From Heterodera schachtii (Eukaryota; Nematoda; Chromadorea; Rhabditida; Heteroderidae), in contig SIJG01000028.1 in assembly GCA_023374025.1 (NCBI GenBank), positions 773,134 to 837,133 of the forward strand: DNA of 64,000 nucleotides, in the 5' to 3' direction. Below are positions 24,409 through 36,200 of the stretch, piece after piece; the stretch's first letter is position 1, and every line of letters starts with the position of its first letter. The position numbers were made by a program, and so were the translations under genes. The notes under the pieces were generated by a model. It was given only the letters and a program-made list of their open reading frames with translations, searched no databases and had not been told where the DNA came from.

Positions 24409-24765
24409 TTTAAGATTAAAAGTATGTGAAAGCTGAATCGATATAGTGTAATAGGATAAACAAAAATTAATGAAAAAATATGAAAGATTTCTTGAAAAAA
24501 AATTAACAGATGAATCCAGGAAAAAACACCGTTATTTATGTTTCTACAAATATATAAGAAAAGCCACCGATTGAATGCTAATATAGTTAAAAAAATAGTT
24601 GTTTGCATATATTATTTTTGCTCATATTATATAATAGTTAATTATATTCTATTAAATAATAAAAAAGCTATATTTAAGAAAACGGAACCTTCACATTGCT
24701 TATAATAGGTTTTTCATTTGGAGCCCGTGAATACAATTCGTTGCACGAGTGAAGAAGATTAAATC
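24409..24765 (+). pseudogene. Decayed paralogue of the ORF at 47659-47862
   Basis: The non-coding lead GTATGTGAAAGCTGAATCGAT and both halves of the ORF are recognisable: DESRKKH... near 24510, then GFSFGAREYNSLHE near 24710-24755. Between the halves lies about 110 bp of extra A/T-rich sequence. Stops follow ATD (about 24574) and NSLHE. The intact partner is on the same strand 23 kb away. Confidence 0.7.
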
Positions 24766-25138
24766 ATAACAAAGTAATAATTGCAAAAATCAATAAAACT
24801 CCAAAGAAAACCAAAATTATTAAACTAAACTTAATCTAAATCAGATCTCAAAATAATTTGACAATCAATTTGCTAATGGAGTTTAATTTATTTATTTTAA
24901 TATAATTCAAATCATTTTATTTATGGATAAATTTTTAGGGATTTCGAATTTATAAGAATATATTTTTAATTTTTGTAGTTTAATAAAACATGATTTTTAA
25001 TCGAATTGTTTAAACAAATGTTTCCATTTTTGTCATATTAAAAAAAGTCTTAGGATTGATATTTTACTTCTATACTTGCAGTATTTACTCTTATGCTTGT
25101 CTCGTTCACAAAAATTAAAATATTTTTAATAGTTATTG

Positions 25139-26085
25139 CTAATGTTCGAGTTCATCGTCCGTCAGTTTTAATTGTTGAAAAATGTCGACAAAATCCACAC
25201 CTGGTGGATGCTTACACCGTCTTGGTGATAAGCTGACGAAATGAATAACAATTATTTATAACACCATAATGAATGAATGAAATCAGTAAAAACTTACTTT
25301 TTTAAAAAAGGAGTTCAAAATTTGGACCGAAAACCCAATTGAAAATCAAAAATTTTTAATATGAATTTATGAATAATTTTTAAACAATTTTTTAAAAATT
25401 AAAATGCTTAAAATTATCACACTATTTATTACTATACAGTTGTTATTTATTAAGATGAATGGAAAAGACAAAAATATTTGTAGGACTTTAAATAATATGA
25501 ATTAAAATGCATTTATTCTTGTCTCACTTATACATAATAATCGTTTTTATAGAAAATAATGAAAAATTTAAAATAATATAAAGCAAAATAATAAATTTAT
25601 TTATAGAGGAGATTTATTAAGAAAAATGGTTCGAATGAAATTTTTTTATATAATATTGTATCAATTATAACAATCATGTGCATATCGGAATCCTGTTTTT
25701 TTTTTTAATTATTTAATGTTTTTTTGAATTTTGTCCGCTGTTAAATATCATAAAACAATTTTTATTATTTAAATTTATTTATATATTTCATTTTTATTTA
25801 ATTTAAAGGAAAAAACGATTGTTATTTTTATTCTCGTCTATTTTTCAATTTTCTTGAAGCTATTAATCACAGTTAGTTTAAATTTTGAATAAATCCAATA
25901 ATATAATGTTTTTCCGGTTAATTGATCAAATAATTAATTGTGAATGTTGAATGAAATATATTGTTAAGAAAGAAAAAATTAATATTATAAACCATTTGTT
26001 ATGTGAACATTGCCTAATATGAGATTTAAATATTATTTTAAATCTTAAATTAAACGTGGTAGCCATGATGGCATAACGCCAATGA
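25139..26085 (-). CDS. 3' end of an unknown gene: 30-nt microexon plus terminal exon
   Basis: Exon 26085-26056 (acceptor ATATTCCAG; HWRYAIMAT; donor GTTTAA) joins in phase 2 to exon 25232-25139 (acceptor TTTCGTCAG). The latter reads SPRRCKHPPGVDFVDIFQQL and then ends ...KLTDDELEH with TAG at 25139-25141. The codon choice is convincingly coding. A possible still earlier 14-nt exon near 26565 fits in phase but is speculative. No family is recognised. Confidence 0.45.
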
Positions 26086-26089
26086 CTGG

Positions 26090-27915
26090 AATATACATTT
26101 ACCTAAAATTACTTTTTTAAATTTCAATAAAGTATAGTATTGTTTGCCGAATGGTAAACCATTTGAATTTTAATGAAAATTATTTATTTTCATAGGTTCT
26201 AACTAGAATATTGAAAAATATTAATTTCTCAACATGATATCTATTTCAATGGCTCAATTCGATATTATGCTAGCGAAAAATAGATGATAAAACAATATCA
26301 TAAATTTTTTTATGTAAAGATGTAATATTTTAAATAAAGAAAAATTCTCTTATTTCAAAATATAAAAATATGTCAGAGATCAATTTGAAAAAACTTTAAT
26401 TGAATATTTATTAAAATGTTATTCGTCCATATAAAACATAATCTTGTGTGCTTTCAGAAATAATATAGATTTTTTGATATTTTTTTTTTACATATTTTGT
26501 CTTTGTTTTATTATTGCTAATTATTTTAAACTAATAGATAATCTCGCGCCATAAATATTACAACATTTGATGCTGAGGCTATTGTATTTTTATGAATAAA
26601 TGCTTTTTTTTTAATTTTTTACAATTTTTAGAGTTCATTTTATTAAAAAATCCAATTATATTCGTACTATTATTTTTAAAATAACATTTTTTATTATTTT
26701 GTGTAATTATGCCATATATATGATTAGATTAGATCACAATAAAAACTAATTCAGCAGAACAATTATTTTTGATTTTTTATTAATATTATTAATATAAATA
26801 ATTTTTAACATTTTTTCTTATTAATTGCAATTCTGTTCTAGTACAATTTAAAATTTTCATACTTTTTTCTTTAATAGATTCATATTGGTTAATGTAGAAG
26901 TTTCTATCAACTTTCTTTTATCATAAAATGGTGATGTAAATATTTCTTTTTTTTGGTAGCTTCATCTGATCATCAATATTTATCGTTGAACCATCTCATC
27001 TTCATGTTGAAGACCAAGTAGAAAATAATTTAATAATTATTTGCAAAAAAAAAAACAAAAAGAGTTAAAATTGTTTTAAAGCTTTTTTACACTTTTTTAA
27101 TTTGATTAAAAAATAAACAAAAATAAATTTTGTATACCCATGATTTTCGGAGAATTCTGCTTTCCATGGTTTAAATTTTAATAGCCTTGTTCTCTTCTGA
27201 ATTATTTTAAATAAAATATGTTCATCTATTCTATTTTTTATAAATCATTTTATGTTATGTGAGACGGAGTTATAAATTTTAATATTTTTATTTGTTCGAT
27301 AGATATGATATTTAGTTGCCCCATGATTGTATTAATGATTTTATATTTATTCTGTTTTTGTAAAAGGTTTATATTTACCATTGTTATCTATGGTTTTGTT
27401 TAGAATTTTTAAAATTCATTTCAATGGTCTAAAAATTTCTAAATTTGAGAAAAAAAGTGAAAGAAGAAAAAGTTCAAAATTTTAACTAAACTTCATTATA
27501 CTTAAATATTAATATTCTTGCACTGAAATAGAAAAATTTGAGTTAATTATTTGTTTAGCTATATTAATTAATACCTTTTTTAATTTCATTAAAATTTATT
27601 TATTCCATTTAACAATACTCATTTAATACAATAGATTTTAGTTCATTTAAATTTAGGGATGGATCAGTTAACACTTTTTTTTAATTCCTTATTCTTATTA
27701 AATATTTTCGCCTTTTTATGCAAAAAACATTTGTTGTTTTTGAATAAAGAAAAAATCGAACAGTTTTATTGTATTAGATTTGGGTCTACCAAATCATAAA
27801 TAAATTTTAGCAAAATAAAGCTTGTATTTTATTTGTTCATAATTTTTAACTGTAATTTTGAACCTGCTTATGTTTAATTTATTTATTCCTTTTTGTGATT
27901 TCTCGACGCGGAATA
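26090..27915. other. A/T-rich stretch, no gene supported
   Basis: No clear splice-bounded island except the speculative spot near 26540-26575. Confidence 0.4.
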
Positions 27916-27919
27916 ACAG

Positions 27920-28001
27920 GCTGAGTCAATTGGTCAATGAACTCAACAGTTTTTCAAAAAGATACTGGCCATGTTTTGTATTTATAATTAGAAAAACTTA
28001 A
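27920..28001 (+). CDS. Candidate terminal exon, unknown protein
   Basis: Acceptor GAATAACAG, then LSQLVNELNSFSKRYWPCF and a hydrophobic tail to TAA at 27999-28001. The minus strand has a shorter competing frame. No partner exon was found. Confidence 0.35.
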
Positions 28002-28004
28002 TTG

Positions 28005-28800
28005 TTTAATATTGAAAACATTTGTTGGATTTTTTGTATTTTTCGCATATTTTTTGTAAGTTTATTTAAAGCAATCCCATTTTTACTAATTCCTTTTCAT
28101 TTTTGTGATTTATTGATTTTAATAAAAGAACATTTTATATTTAAAAGTTTAACGCCATTGATATAAATTTAATATTCATATTTATATAATTTATGTTTTT
28201 CTAAAAAATTTTTTTTCTATAATTTTTTTTAAAGTTACATTTAAATGTGTCCAAGAGAAGGATATCATGTTTGTTAAAATTAACATTGATTATTTTTAGT
28301 ACTTTGGAGTATTATTTTTAATATTATTTTTATAAAGAATTAAGGACAACATTCAAAATATGATATTAAAGATTGCTTAATTATTCAATCATTTTATTTT
28401 TTTATTTTCTTATATTGAACTACATCTTTCAAATGATGATTTTCATTATCTTATTATAAATAGTTTAAAATTAATAACGCTAAAGACAATTTGAATTTTT
28501 TGTTTGAAATTACAGCTCATTTTAAGAAATTTTGATATATGAATAAATGAAAACATTTTATTCTAAAATTTAACACTATTACTTTATATTTCATTTAACT
28601 TGCGAATAACAAAGTTTTTTCCATGGTTCATATTTTTTGTCTTAATTCTTTGAACAAAATTATTATTATCAATTATATCATTTTTCAGCCATATTCTTTA
28701 TAAATGAAATAGTAGAGAAATATTTTAAAAAGAAAAATTTATATATATGCATATTTTTTTAAATTAAATTTTCTTTTTAATTATAGTTACACAGACATAG
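28005..28800. other. A/T-rich stretch, no gene supported
   Basis: Nothing recognised. Confidence 0.4.
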
Positions 28801-29081
28801 CAGTTGAAAGGGGCGGATGCCACCGATGTTCAGCAGCAGACGAAACATCAGGTTGTAAGCCCACATTTTTTAAAAGTGTTTGGGGGAAATTTAATTACAA
28901 ATAAAACTAAACAATTGCAGGGGCGGATGCCATCGGAGCAGTGAAGCGGCATGTGGGGGCAGATGCCGCTAAGCAGCAGCAACAACGTCCAATGAACTGG
29001 TGAAAAGGAATTCGGCAGGAGGCGGATGCTTGGTGGTCGGCCGGGCGGGATCTGCAATGTGGCATATCATTGGCCACATGA

Positions 29082-29324
29082 ATGCTTATTGTATTTGAAC
29101 CAACGGGAAGGCGGCCTGGTATATTCTTTATGGGTAATAAAAAAAATCATTTTACAATTTCTAAGAACCGCGTTGCATGTCTGGCCTGTAAGGGGATTGG
29201 GCACACCCCCACAAAATGCTGGGTGATTAGGGAATGGAGTGTGTGGGGGCGGGTTTGTCAGGATGCGTTCATAATTTATTTAATTTTTATTAAATTAATT
29301 GGCTGTGCCGTTTTTGCGCGATGA
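29082..29324 (+). CDS. Candidate exon with CCHC zinc knuckle
   Basis: The frame from ATG 29082 encodes RVACLACKGIGHTPTKCW, a perfect C-x2-C-x4-H-x4-C zinc knuckle as in Gag nucleocapsid and many RNA-binding proteins. Residues before it (TGRRPGIFFMGNKKNHFTIS) are basic. After the knuckle the frame drifts into A/T-rich sequence and ends at TGA 29322-29324, so a donor probably lies earlier. Its surroundings suggest one multi-exon plus-strand gene or a decayed Gag-like ORF. Confidence 0.5.
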   Translation: MLIVFEPTGRRPGIFFMGNKKNHFTISKNRVACLACKGIGHTPTKCWVIREWSVWGRVCQDAFIIYLIFIKLIGCAVFAR

Positions 29325-29445
29325 GGAGATTGAAAGGGCGGATGCCACAGACTTGAAGCGGAACGCATGCTTCGCATGCCTAAAATACAGCCACCAGCTT
29401 CCGGGCTGCAAGAGCGTTAGTGGGTGGGGGATTATTATGCTTTAG
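29320..29445 (+). CDS. Candidate exon with a second CCHC zinc knuckle
   Basis: DEEIERADATDLKRNA, then CFACLKYSHQLPGCKS, again a perfect C-x2-C-x4-H-x4-C. The frame stops at TAG 29443-29445. A donor GTTAGT after KS is possible. It lies 100 bp after the first knuckle in another frame, so an intron or a frameshift separates them. Right after it is a perfect inverted repeat AGGTGAATTT / AAATTCACCT (29445-29480). Confidence 0.5.
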   Translation, partial: DEEIERADATDLKRNACFACLKYSHQLPGCKSVSGWGIIML

Positions 29446-29619
29446 GTGAATTTCAAAGCAGGTACTTTAAAATTCACCTGTAGTGGGTTATTGGACAGAT
29501 TATGCAATCTTATCATAGTAAAATTTAATCAAAGATCCTCCTCAGCGAATTTGCATTGTACAGATGCACCGACGCGCTTTCAGTAAGGGTTTGAGATTTT
29601 TTTTTCACAAATTTACGTT

Positions 29620-29840
29620 TAGCGAAGCCACGTCTGAAGTGGTTTTTCACCACATTCATGAAAGACCACGGCGCTGCCGATGATGCTGCTGTTGAAAGTC
29701 AGCGGGCTGACGAGAAAAAGTTTTGCTTGCAAATTTTGCATTAAACGAACACCGGACAGGAAGCTCTGCGGGCTGCTGCTTTTGCTGACCCGAGAAACCC
29801 TCCGGGTTTCGACCTTTTCGACCCGTTTTCTGTTAGTCAT
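29620..29840 (+). pseudogene. Coding-like frame broken by one stop
   Basis: Plus-strand reading FMKDHGAADDAAVESQRADE, then KKFCLQILH, a TAA, and on in the same frame TNTGQEALRAAAFADPRNPP. The composition strongly suggests former or interrupted coding sequence. It is unrecognised. The minus strand is also open. Confidence 0.3.
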
Positions 29841-29950
29841 TTTGGCTTTATTTTAAATATTTTTTTAAATTTTAGACGGTTTTGGACGGCTACTCAGCGT
29901 ACACCAAAGAGTGGTTGCTGACTTACTGGTAGCGAAATAAGGCAGATGCT

Positions 29951-30154
29951 TCAGGACGAAACGGAAAGTCGAGGCTGGGGCCGCTTTTGCAAAAAGTAGA
30001 CTTCTGCAAGCACTTCGAAAACGGGTGGCGGTTGGTCAAAGCTGATGCACTGGCGGCGCCACTTCTGTTGCTGTTGCTGCTGCTGGGCCGTCCACATCAC
30101 GGCAGAGCGAGGGCGGATGCAAAATGAGTGAACGGAGGGCCCTTTCATTTCCAC
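29951..30154 (-). CDS. Poly-Gln ORF or its plus-strand complement, uncertain
   Basis: Minus frame with seven Gln in a row (CAG/CAA mix) and CISFDQPPPVFEVLAEVYFL. The plus strand is also open, with ADASGRNGKSRLG and a run of Leu, ending in ADAK and TGA. The neighbours favour the plus strand, while the Gln run favours the minus. Undecided. Confidence 0.3.
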   Translation of the reverse strand: MEMKGPSVHSFCIRPRSAVMWTAQQQQQQQKWRRQCISFDQPPPVFEVLAEVYFLQKRPQPRLSVSS

Positions 30155-30207
30155 GTTCCATGCACATCAATTGATTTGAAATAGCCTAAAATATACTTAT
30201 CGTACAG

Positions 30208-30300
30208 GATGGCGGCAGCAACGGAGGTACTGCTAAGGATGTTGGCGGCGTCATGCGCATTACGAGCACTGTGAGCGCTTGGGAATGGGACAACTTCTAA
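30208..30300 (+). CDS. Candidate terminal exon of the zinc-knuckle region
   Basis: Acceptor TTATCGTACAG, then DGGSNGGTAKDVGG, MRITSTVSAWEWDNF and TAA at 30298-30300. Gly rich at the start, acidic-aromatic at the end. Clean splice site and stop. Confidence 0.45.
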   Translation, partial: DGGSNGGTAKDVGGVMRITSTVSAWEWDNF

Positions 30301-30434
30301 GGAAAGGCAGATGTCGGATGCTTTTTTAAATGTTTTTTCATTTATTTTTTTACTTCATTATTATCGCCTTTTGGCACTAAATAATCTCCTCCCCAACCAC
30401 CCTCCGGTCCACTCGCAAATTTTTGCTACTGCAG

Positions 30435-30547
30435 CTGTCCCCACTGGGACGAACAACAACAAAGATTTGCGTCATGATTTGAAAAAAATTTTTGAAACCC
30501 AGGGTTCCTCATATGCGGGGACTCTCTATCCCAAACGGCTCTCTTAG
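30435..30547 (+). CDS. Candidate terminal exon, unknown protein
   Basis: Acceptor TGCTACTGCAG, then VPTGTNNNKDLRHDLKKI and ...QGSSYAGTLYPKRLS to TAG. The same frame stays open upstream to 30311 through LLPNHPPVHSQIF, so it could instead be one longer exon. Confidence 0.4.
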
Positions 30548-30549
30548 GC

Positions 30550-32180
30550 CCATAAGAGTAAAAAAAGGCAGGGAGGGTGGTTTTGTTTATTCATTCATTT
30601 GTTTTCTGCAATTTACAATCAGATCGCAACTTGGCAATTTTGTGTTACAACCGGAGAAAAATAAAAAATTTTATATTGTCTGATTTCATAAATAAAATAA
30701 AAATACCACTTCAGGTGTATGGATAGGCAAAAATCATGATTTTATTACATGACGAGTTGAACCCACTTAGGGTACATGCTAAGACATCTGAATGTTTGTT
30801 CTGACAACAGAACAAAAAACTTTTCTTAGGCAGGTACTTAAGTTCACACTATTGGGGGGCAGTGCCCACCATTACTATTAAATTTTGTAAATATTATTTT
30901 TGTTTATTAAACAATGTACCCTTTATTATTAAAATTGTTTTTTCTAAATCTTTGTCTCTTAAGTAGAAGAACCAATGAAATAGTTATAATTTTATAATTC
31001 TTCAATTAAACATTGTTTTGTTTACATAAAATTAAAAAGAATATTAAAAATAATGTTTAATAATGTTTTCGGCTATTTTTTTGTTATTAAATATTTTATT
31101 AAAAGCAATCGTTAAATATTTTAACTTGGTAAATTTTATTTAATTCATCTTGCATTTTTTTCTTTTTCAATAAATTATGTTTTTTAAATGAGATCCGACA
31201 AAATTTTCCACCTAAAAAAAGAAATTTTTTATTTTCGAAAATGATTTTTCATAATTAAATAATTAAATTCAAAGCAAAAACTACTAAAAATAATTCGAGT
31301 CGAAGCTTTTTAATGCTCAGATTTTAATTAAAAATATTTTATTAAAATTTTAAGTTTAAAAAGGTTTTGAAAAAGGTGCGTTTAAAAATTTAAATGTCTT
31401 TTGCATGCCTTTTTCATGATTTTCGAACCTTTCCATGACCTTTATTTAATTTTTTTTTTTGTTGCCTTTTACAAAAAATCTCGAAATAGGTAACTAAAAG
31501 TGAGTAAAAATGTCAAAATAATGGAAAAAAATTCGAGGCATAGTGATTTATTATTCAGACAAAAATTGAACAAAAATTGTTGGGCGGATGAATTTTGGAG
31601 AAAAATTTTCAATTCTTAGGGTCTATTTTATTTTTATTTTAGGTCGATTTTTTGGGTGTATTTTTTATTGCATTAAAACTGTGCAAAAACGCCAAAATAG
31701 TAAATTTTAACTTTATTTTAGTGACCGATGTTTCAAATAGTGATTTCTAGTGACCGATAGTGACATCATAATCGAAAATTTAAATGAAGAAATGCTGTTT
31801 TGAGCTCATTTCTTGAAAACAATTGAACAAAAAATAGTTGAAACCTAAAATCCCATCACTAATCATCACTGTGTTTAAATGTATTAAAGTAAAGAATTTA
31901 ATATTAATCTAAAAATCAATGTTTTTTTATTTTTTTTATTAAGCTATTTTTAGAAATTTTCAAAAAGAATCAAATTTTAGTTTTTTGTGCAAAGAAAATT
32001 AAAAAATTTGTGTTTTATTTTGCAATTATTTATGTAACCTCATTATGCAATATCTTTTAGTTCTTTTATTTTTCTTGTTGTAATTTTCTTTCAAATGGTT
32101 GATTTTGCCCTTCTTCCTCACATAACTTGGAATTTTTCTTATATATTGTAAATATTTATTTGATTGCATCATTAAAATTT
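30550..32180. other. A/T-rich stretch, no gene supported
   Basis: A less A/T-rich spot at 30700-30870 has no frame of interest. Nothing else was recognised. Confidence 0.4.
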
Positions 32181-32190
32181 AAGTCAGAAC

Positions 32191-33290
32191 TAGAGACCGG
32201 ACGGGATCAGGATCCCGCGGGATTTCTTCGGGATCCCGCAGGATTAAATTCGGGATCCCGACATCGGGATCCGTCTCGAGCGATTTTTTAAATTCATCGG
32301 GATTGATCGGGACTGGGATTTCATCGGGATCCCGAACCGGGATCCCTCCCGATCATTTTACCAATCCCGCGGGATCCCGCGGGATTGAAGTCACGATAAT
32401 TTTCGAAAAATCCCCATTTTTTAAATAAGATTTTGAATTTTAAGTTAAAAATTATTGTCATTTGTTAATTGTTCTTAAAAAATTTAATAAAAAACCCAAA
32501 AAATTTTCACGCGTCTCCAGAACTCGAATAAAATTTTCAAAATTTGAAGCAAAAGTTGGCCATTTTGTGACTTTTATTTTTTTCAAAAAAGAATTATCAA
32601 AAATTATTATTTTTTAATTCCTAAAACAATATTTTAAATCTTATTATGTAGTTTAATGGTACAAATATTTCTAAGAATTTTATCCGAAAAAATCAGAATA
32701 AAAATTGCTCCGTATTTTTCCTTCGGTGCCAATTGGCATCACCAGACCCAAGAACCCATTATTTTCTTATAAATTAGTTCAAAATCATAAAATATGGACA
32801 TCCGATGCACTTTACGATTGCTAATTTTTCTGAAAATTGTTAAAAATGATTAGAGGAAGCGAAAATACAAAAATTAGTATTAATTAATTAAATTGTAAAA
32901 AAACTATTTAAAGCTATGTTGTTAAATGTTCTAATTTTTGACCCTAAAATCTGATTTTTTGGGCATGAATTCTAATTTTGGAAATTTCTATAAAAACCTG
33001 ATATAATTACCATCCTATTTTCTCGATCGAATTGGTTAATTATAAGTTTTATATAAACATTTGAACAAAACTTGGCACAAAACGTAAAAAAAATGAGTTT
33101 TAGCAAATCCCGATAATCCCGCGGGATCCCGAAAAAAAATCTTCGGGATTGATCGGGATCGGGATTAGGTCGGGATCCCGACTCGGAATCCGTCCCGATC
33201 GTTTTTACGAAATGTTCGGGATTGATCGGGATCGAGATTCAGTCGGGATTCCGATTCGGGATCCCTCCGACCCCAGTTGTCCGGTCTCTA
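32191..33290. mobile_element. hAT-like non-autonomous element B, 1100 bp, with 8-bp target duplication
   Basis: Ends TAGAGACCGGAC (32191) and its exact inverse GTCCGGTCTCTA (to 33290). A perfect 8-bp duplication GTCAGAAC lies at 32183-32190 and 33291-33298. Each end carries about 190 bp dense in GGGATCCCG / GATCGGGA words. The interior is A/T rich, with no transposase and a weak copy of the shared hairpin at 32722. The same terminal sequence occurs alone at 43543. Confidence 0.9.
32722..32746. repeat. Degenerate shared hairpin in element B
   Basis: TCGGTGCCAATTGGCATCACC keeps the GGTGCC..GGCA core and the preceding T-run, but the outer stem is lost. Confidence 0.45.
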
Positions 33291-33299
33291 GTCAGAACC

Positions 33300-36200
33300 A
33301 TAACAATTTAAATAATGTTGCTTTAAAAACGTTATGAATATTATTTTTAGGGTATTTTATGAATATGGATTTTAATAATAATAATTCGGATGTTTATATT
33401 TTTTTATAAAGTAATATTGTTGGGTGATCGTTTTGAGCGACTGACAAATTCACATTTTGTGAGGAAATTTTATTTGTGCCAGAATTCATTATCTGAATAT
33501 TTAAAAATTATTTAAAATATCGTTCAATATGTTTTGGTGACAATAATTTCTTTCATATAGCTACCAAATTCAACAAATAAATAAATTTTTATTATTATTC
33601 CAACCATAAAATGATTATTTTTTATATTTTAGGAATTTTCTTGCATTATAATTGTAAAATTATTTATTAATATGCTTATTTTTTTCAAATATTTGGTTAT
33701 TGATTTTAATTTGCTATATATTTTAGCAGATTTATACTTGAGTTCTTTAAAAAGACTTTAGAAGAATTTTTCCTGAAAATCCTATTTATTGTTTTTAAAC
33801 TTGGGTAGTTTAAAATTAAAATTTTATCAAATCTTTCTTAAACACAAAAAAATCTTGTGTTGCCAGTTGATTAAAATTTTTTGAAATTTTTCATTTCAAA
33901 AAAGCAATATAAGAGCTAAAATTATTCTTTTCCAGTTTTGTAAGGATAATAAATCTTAAAATTAATTAATTTCTTTTCAATATTTTTAAGATTTATTTAT
34001 TTAGCATTGCGCAAATATTACTTATGAAACAAAACTCCATAATTTTTTTTTATTTTAATTTTTTTTTTGTCTGTTTTTATTAGTAATTCAAATTTAATAT
34101 TTCTTTTTTGAACAAAATAAAATGTTAAGTTTAAAATAAATTCTGTTTTCAAACTATTTTTAAGGAATGTAAAAAAAAAAATAAAATTATATATTATTTT
34201 TAATATAAAGAATATCATTATTCAAAATATTTTTTTGCTCTACACGGATTGCGCAGTTGCTGCCGTAATCCAGAACATCATGTTTGCATTTTATTCTAAA
34301 TTTTCCGTTTTTTTTTTAATTTTACAACATTAACAGTAAATAATTTATCATTTATCCTTGTTATTCTAGGTCAGTTTTAAATTCGACGCAAATTTGTAAG
34401 ATTTGAAATTATTAGCTCAATTTATAAAATTTTTTTGCTTGTGTTAGAATTATATAATTTTTAAAATTCATACTTTGCTTATTTAAGTGTGATGATTATC
34501 ATTTACGATCCTCTAACTAGAACTCTCTACTCTTTTTAATGTTTAAATAAAGGTTTTCGCTTTAAATTTATAAAAATTTTTCATTATGGCTAAAATTGCT
34601 AATGATAAAAACGTTTATTTATATTTAACGTAAAATAATTATTATTTTTATTTATTGAATTGTAACATAATTTTAGCACTTTTTCCCTTGACTATAATCA
34701 TTTATTAATTGGATTTCTTAGTTTATTATAAAACGTTTACATCATTGGTAATATTTTAATAATTTATTGTATAATTTCTCAAAAATTTTTCAATTTCTTT
34801 AAATGTAAAATCAAATTTTTCTTTTTCAAATTTTTTAGCCAAAAATTAATTTTTTAATGGTTTTCACAAATTTTAAAGTAAACTCCATTGCAGCTGATTA
34901 ACAAGACTTGATTAGAATAATTTATTAATTTTAATTCCATACCAATATTTCTTGGTGCACTTCTAAGTTTTTTGTGCATTTATTTATTGTTTATTATTAA
35001 ACTTTTTTTAATATAAAAGATTCCAGGCGGATTTTGATAACTTTTTAGTACATATTATTATTTCAGAAATTTTATTATAAACTAAATTATATTATTTATC
35101 ATTTTACTAACAGATTTGTTTTATTTTGATGTTGTAATTTTTTAAATATATTTAATTTGGTTATATAAAAACTTAAGATAATACACTTTAATTTTTTTGT
35201 ATGTGTTTTTATTTTTTAGAAAATTAATGAATTACATTGAGTAAACAACTTTTTTTATTTGACAATTTGCAATAGAAAGTTAGCGGAATTTCATGGAAAA
35301 ATAGCAATAATATTAATATATAAATATATAATCTCGTGTTCTGTTCGCTTAATTCGGGCCTCTCAACTTAGTGGAAATTTTATATTTTCCTCAAAATATA
35401 ATTTTTGAATGTGATAAAATTATTACAATTTACTGAGCTATAAAAATTTAAAATTATATTTTTCAAATTTTGTTGATAAAAATGGAGTTATAAAAAACCA
35501 TTACTCAGTTATTTAAATAGTTATTTTTTATGATTTGAGATGATTTTTATTACATATTATATGAAGATTTATATGCTTTTTTTTTACTATTATGAACCTT
35601 TCATATTTGTTTCTTTTAATCTGAGATATTATAACATTTAACAAAAATTGCTAATTTTTTAAATTATTTTAAATTCAGATCTTCCAAATAAAATTTGTTG
35701 AAAATATGCTCCTTATAAATTGGCTCTTTTTATTTTTAAGATTATTTTTAAATAGTAGCTTGTAATTTTTATATGCTTTAATTAATTTAACGTTTTTTAC
35801 ATTTTAATTTTTAAAATAATATTGTACTTTGATAAGCTTTTACAATTTTTGCATTAAAGTATTTATTTAATAATTATTTTTCTCATATTATGAATAAACT
35901 TGATGCCTTCAATATTATGTTAGTATGAGTGGACAGGCGGTCAAAAAGATATTTTCATTTTTTTATACATAATTATATCATATTAAAATTGAATTTAAGA
36001 ATTCTGTCTATTGGTATCTGATTTTGGTTAGATTGTTACATTATATTAAGAAATTTCCCGAACGACTTAATTAATTTATTTAACACTAGTAAAATTTTAT
36101 TTAAATCGTATATAGTGCTATAAGACGCATATTTTATTAATTATTTTTCTAAATTAACGAATATTTTAAATTTTTAATTTCATGAAGAATTTCGTTTAAT

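Larger units (their letters stand above)
23190..25135. other. A/T-rich stretch; holds a decayed copy of the 47.6-kb ORF at 24409-24765
   Basis: Apart from the tandem duplication and the pseudo-copy described separately, no gene is supported. Confidence 0.4.
28805..30320 (+). repeat. Recurrent motif GGCRGATGC, eight copies in 1.5 kb
   Basis: Copies at 28812, 28922, 28958, 29021, 29337, 29941, 30112 and a variant at 30306, all on the plus strand. Translated in one frame the motif gives Ala-Asp-Ala (ADATD at 28812 and again at 29337). The other spacings are irregular and the frames differ, so it is not a simple protein repeat. Confidence 0.6.
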
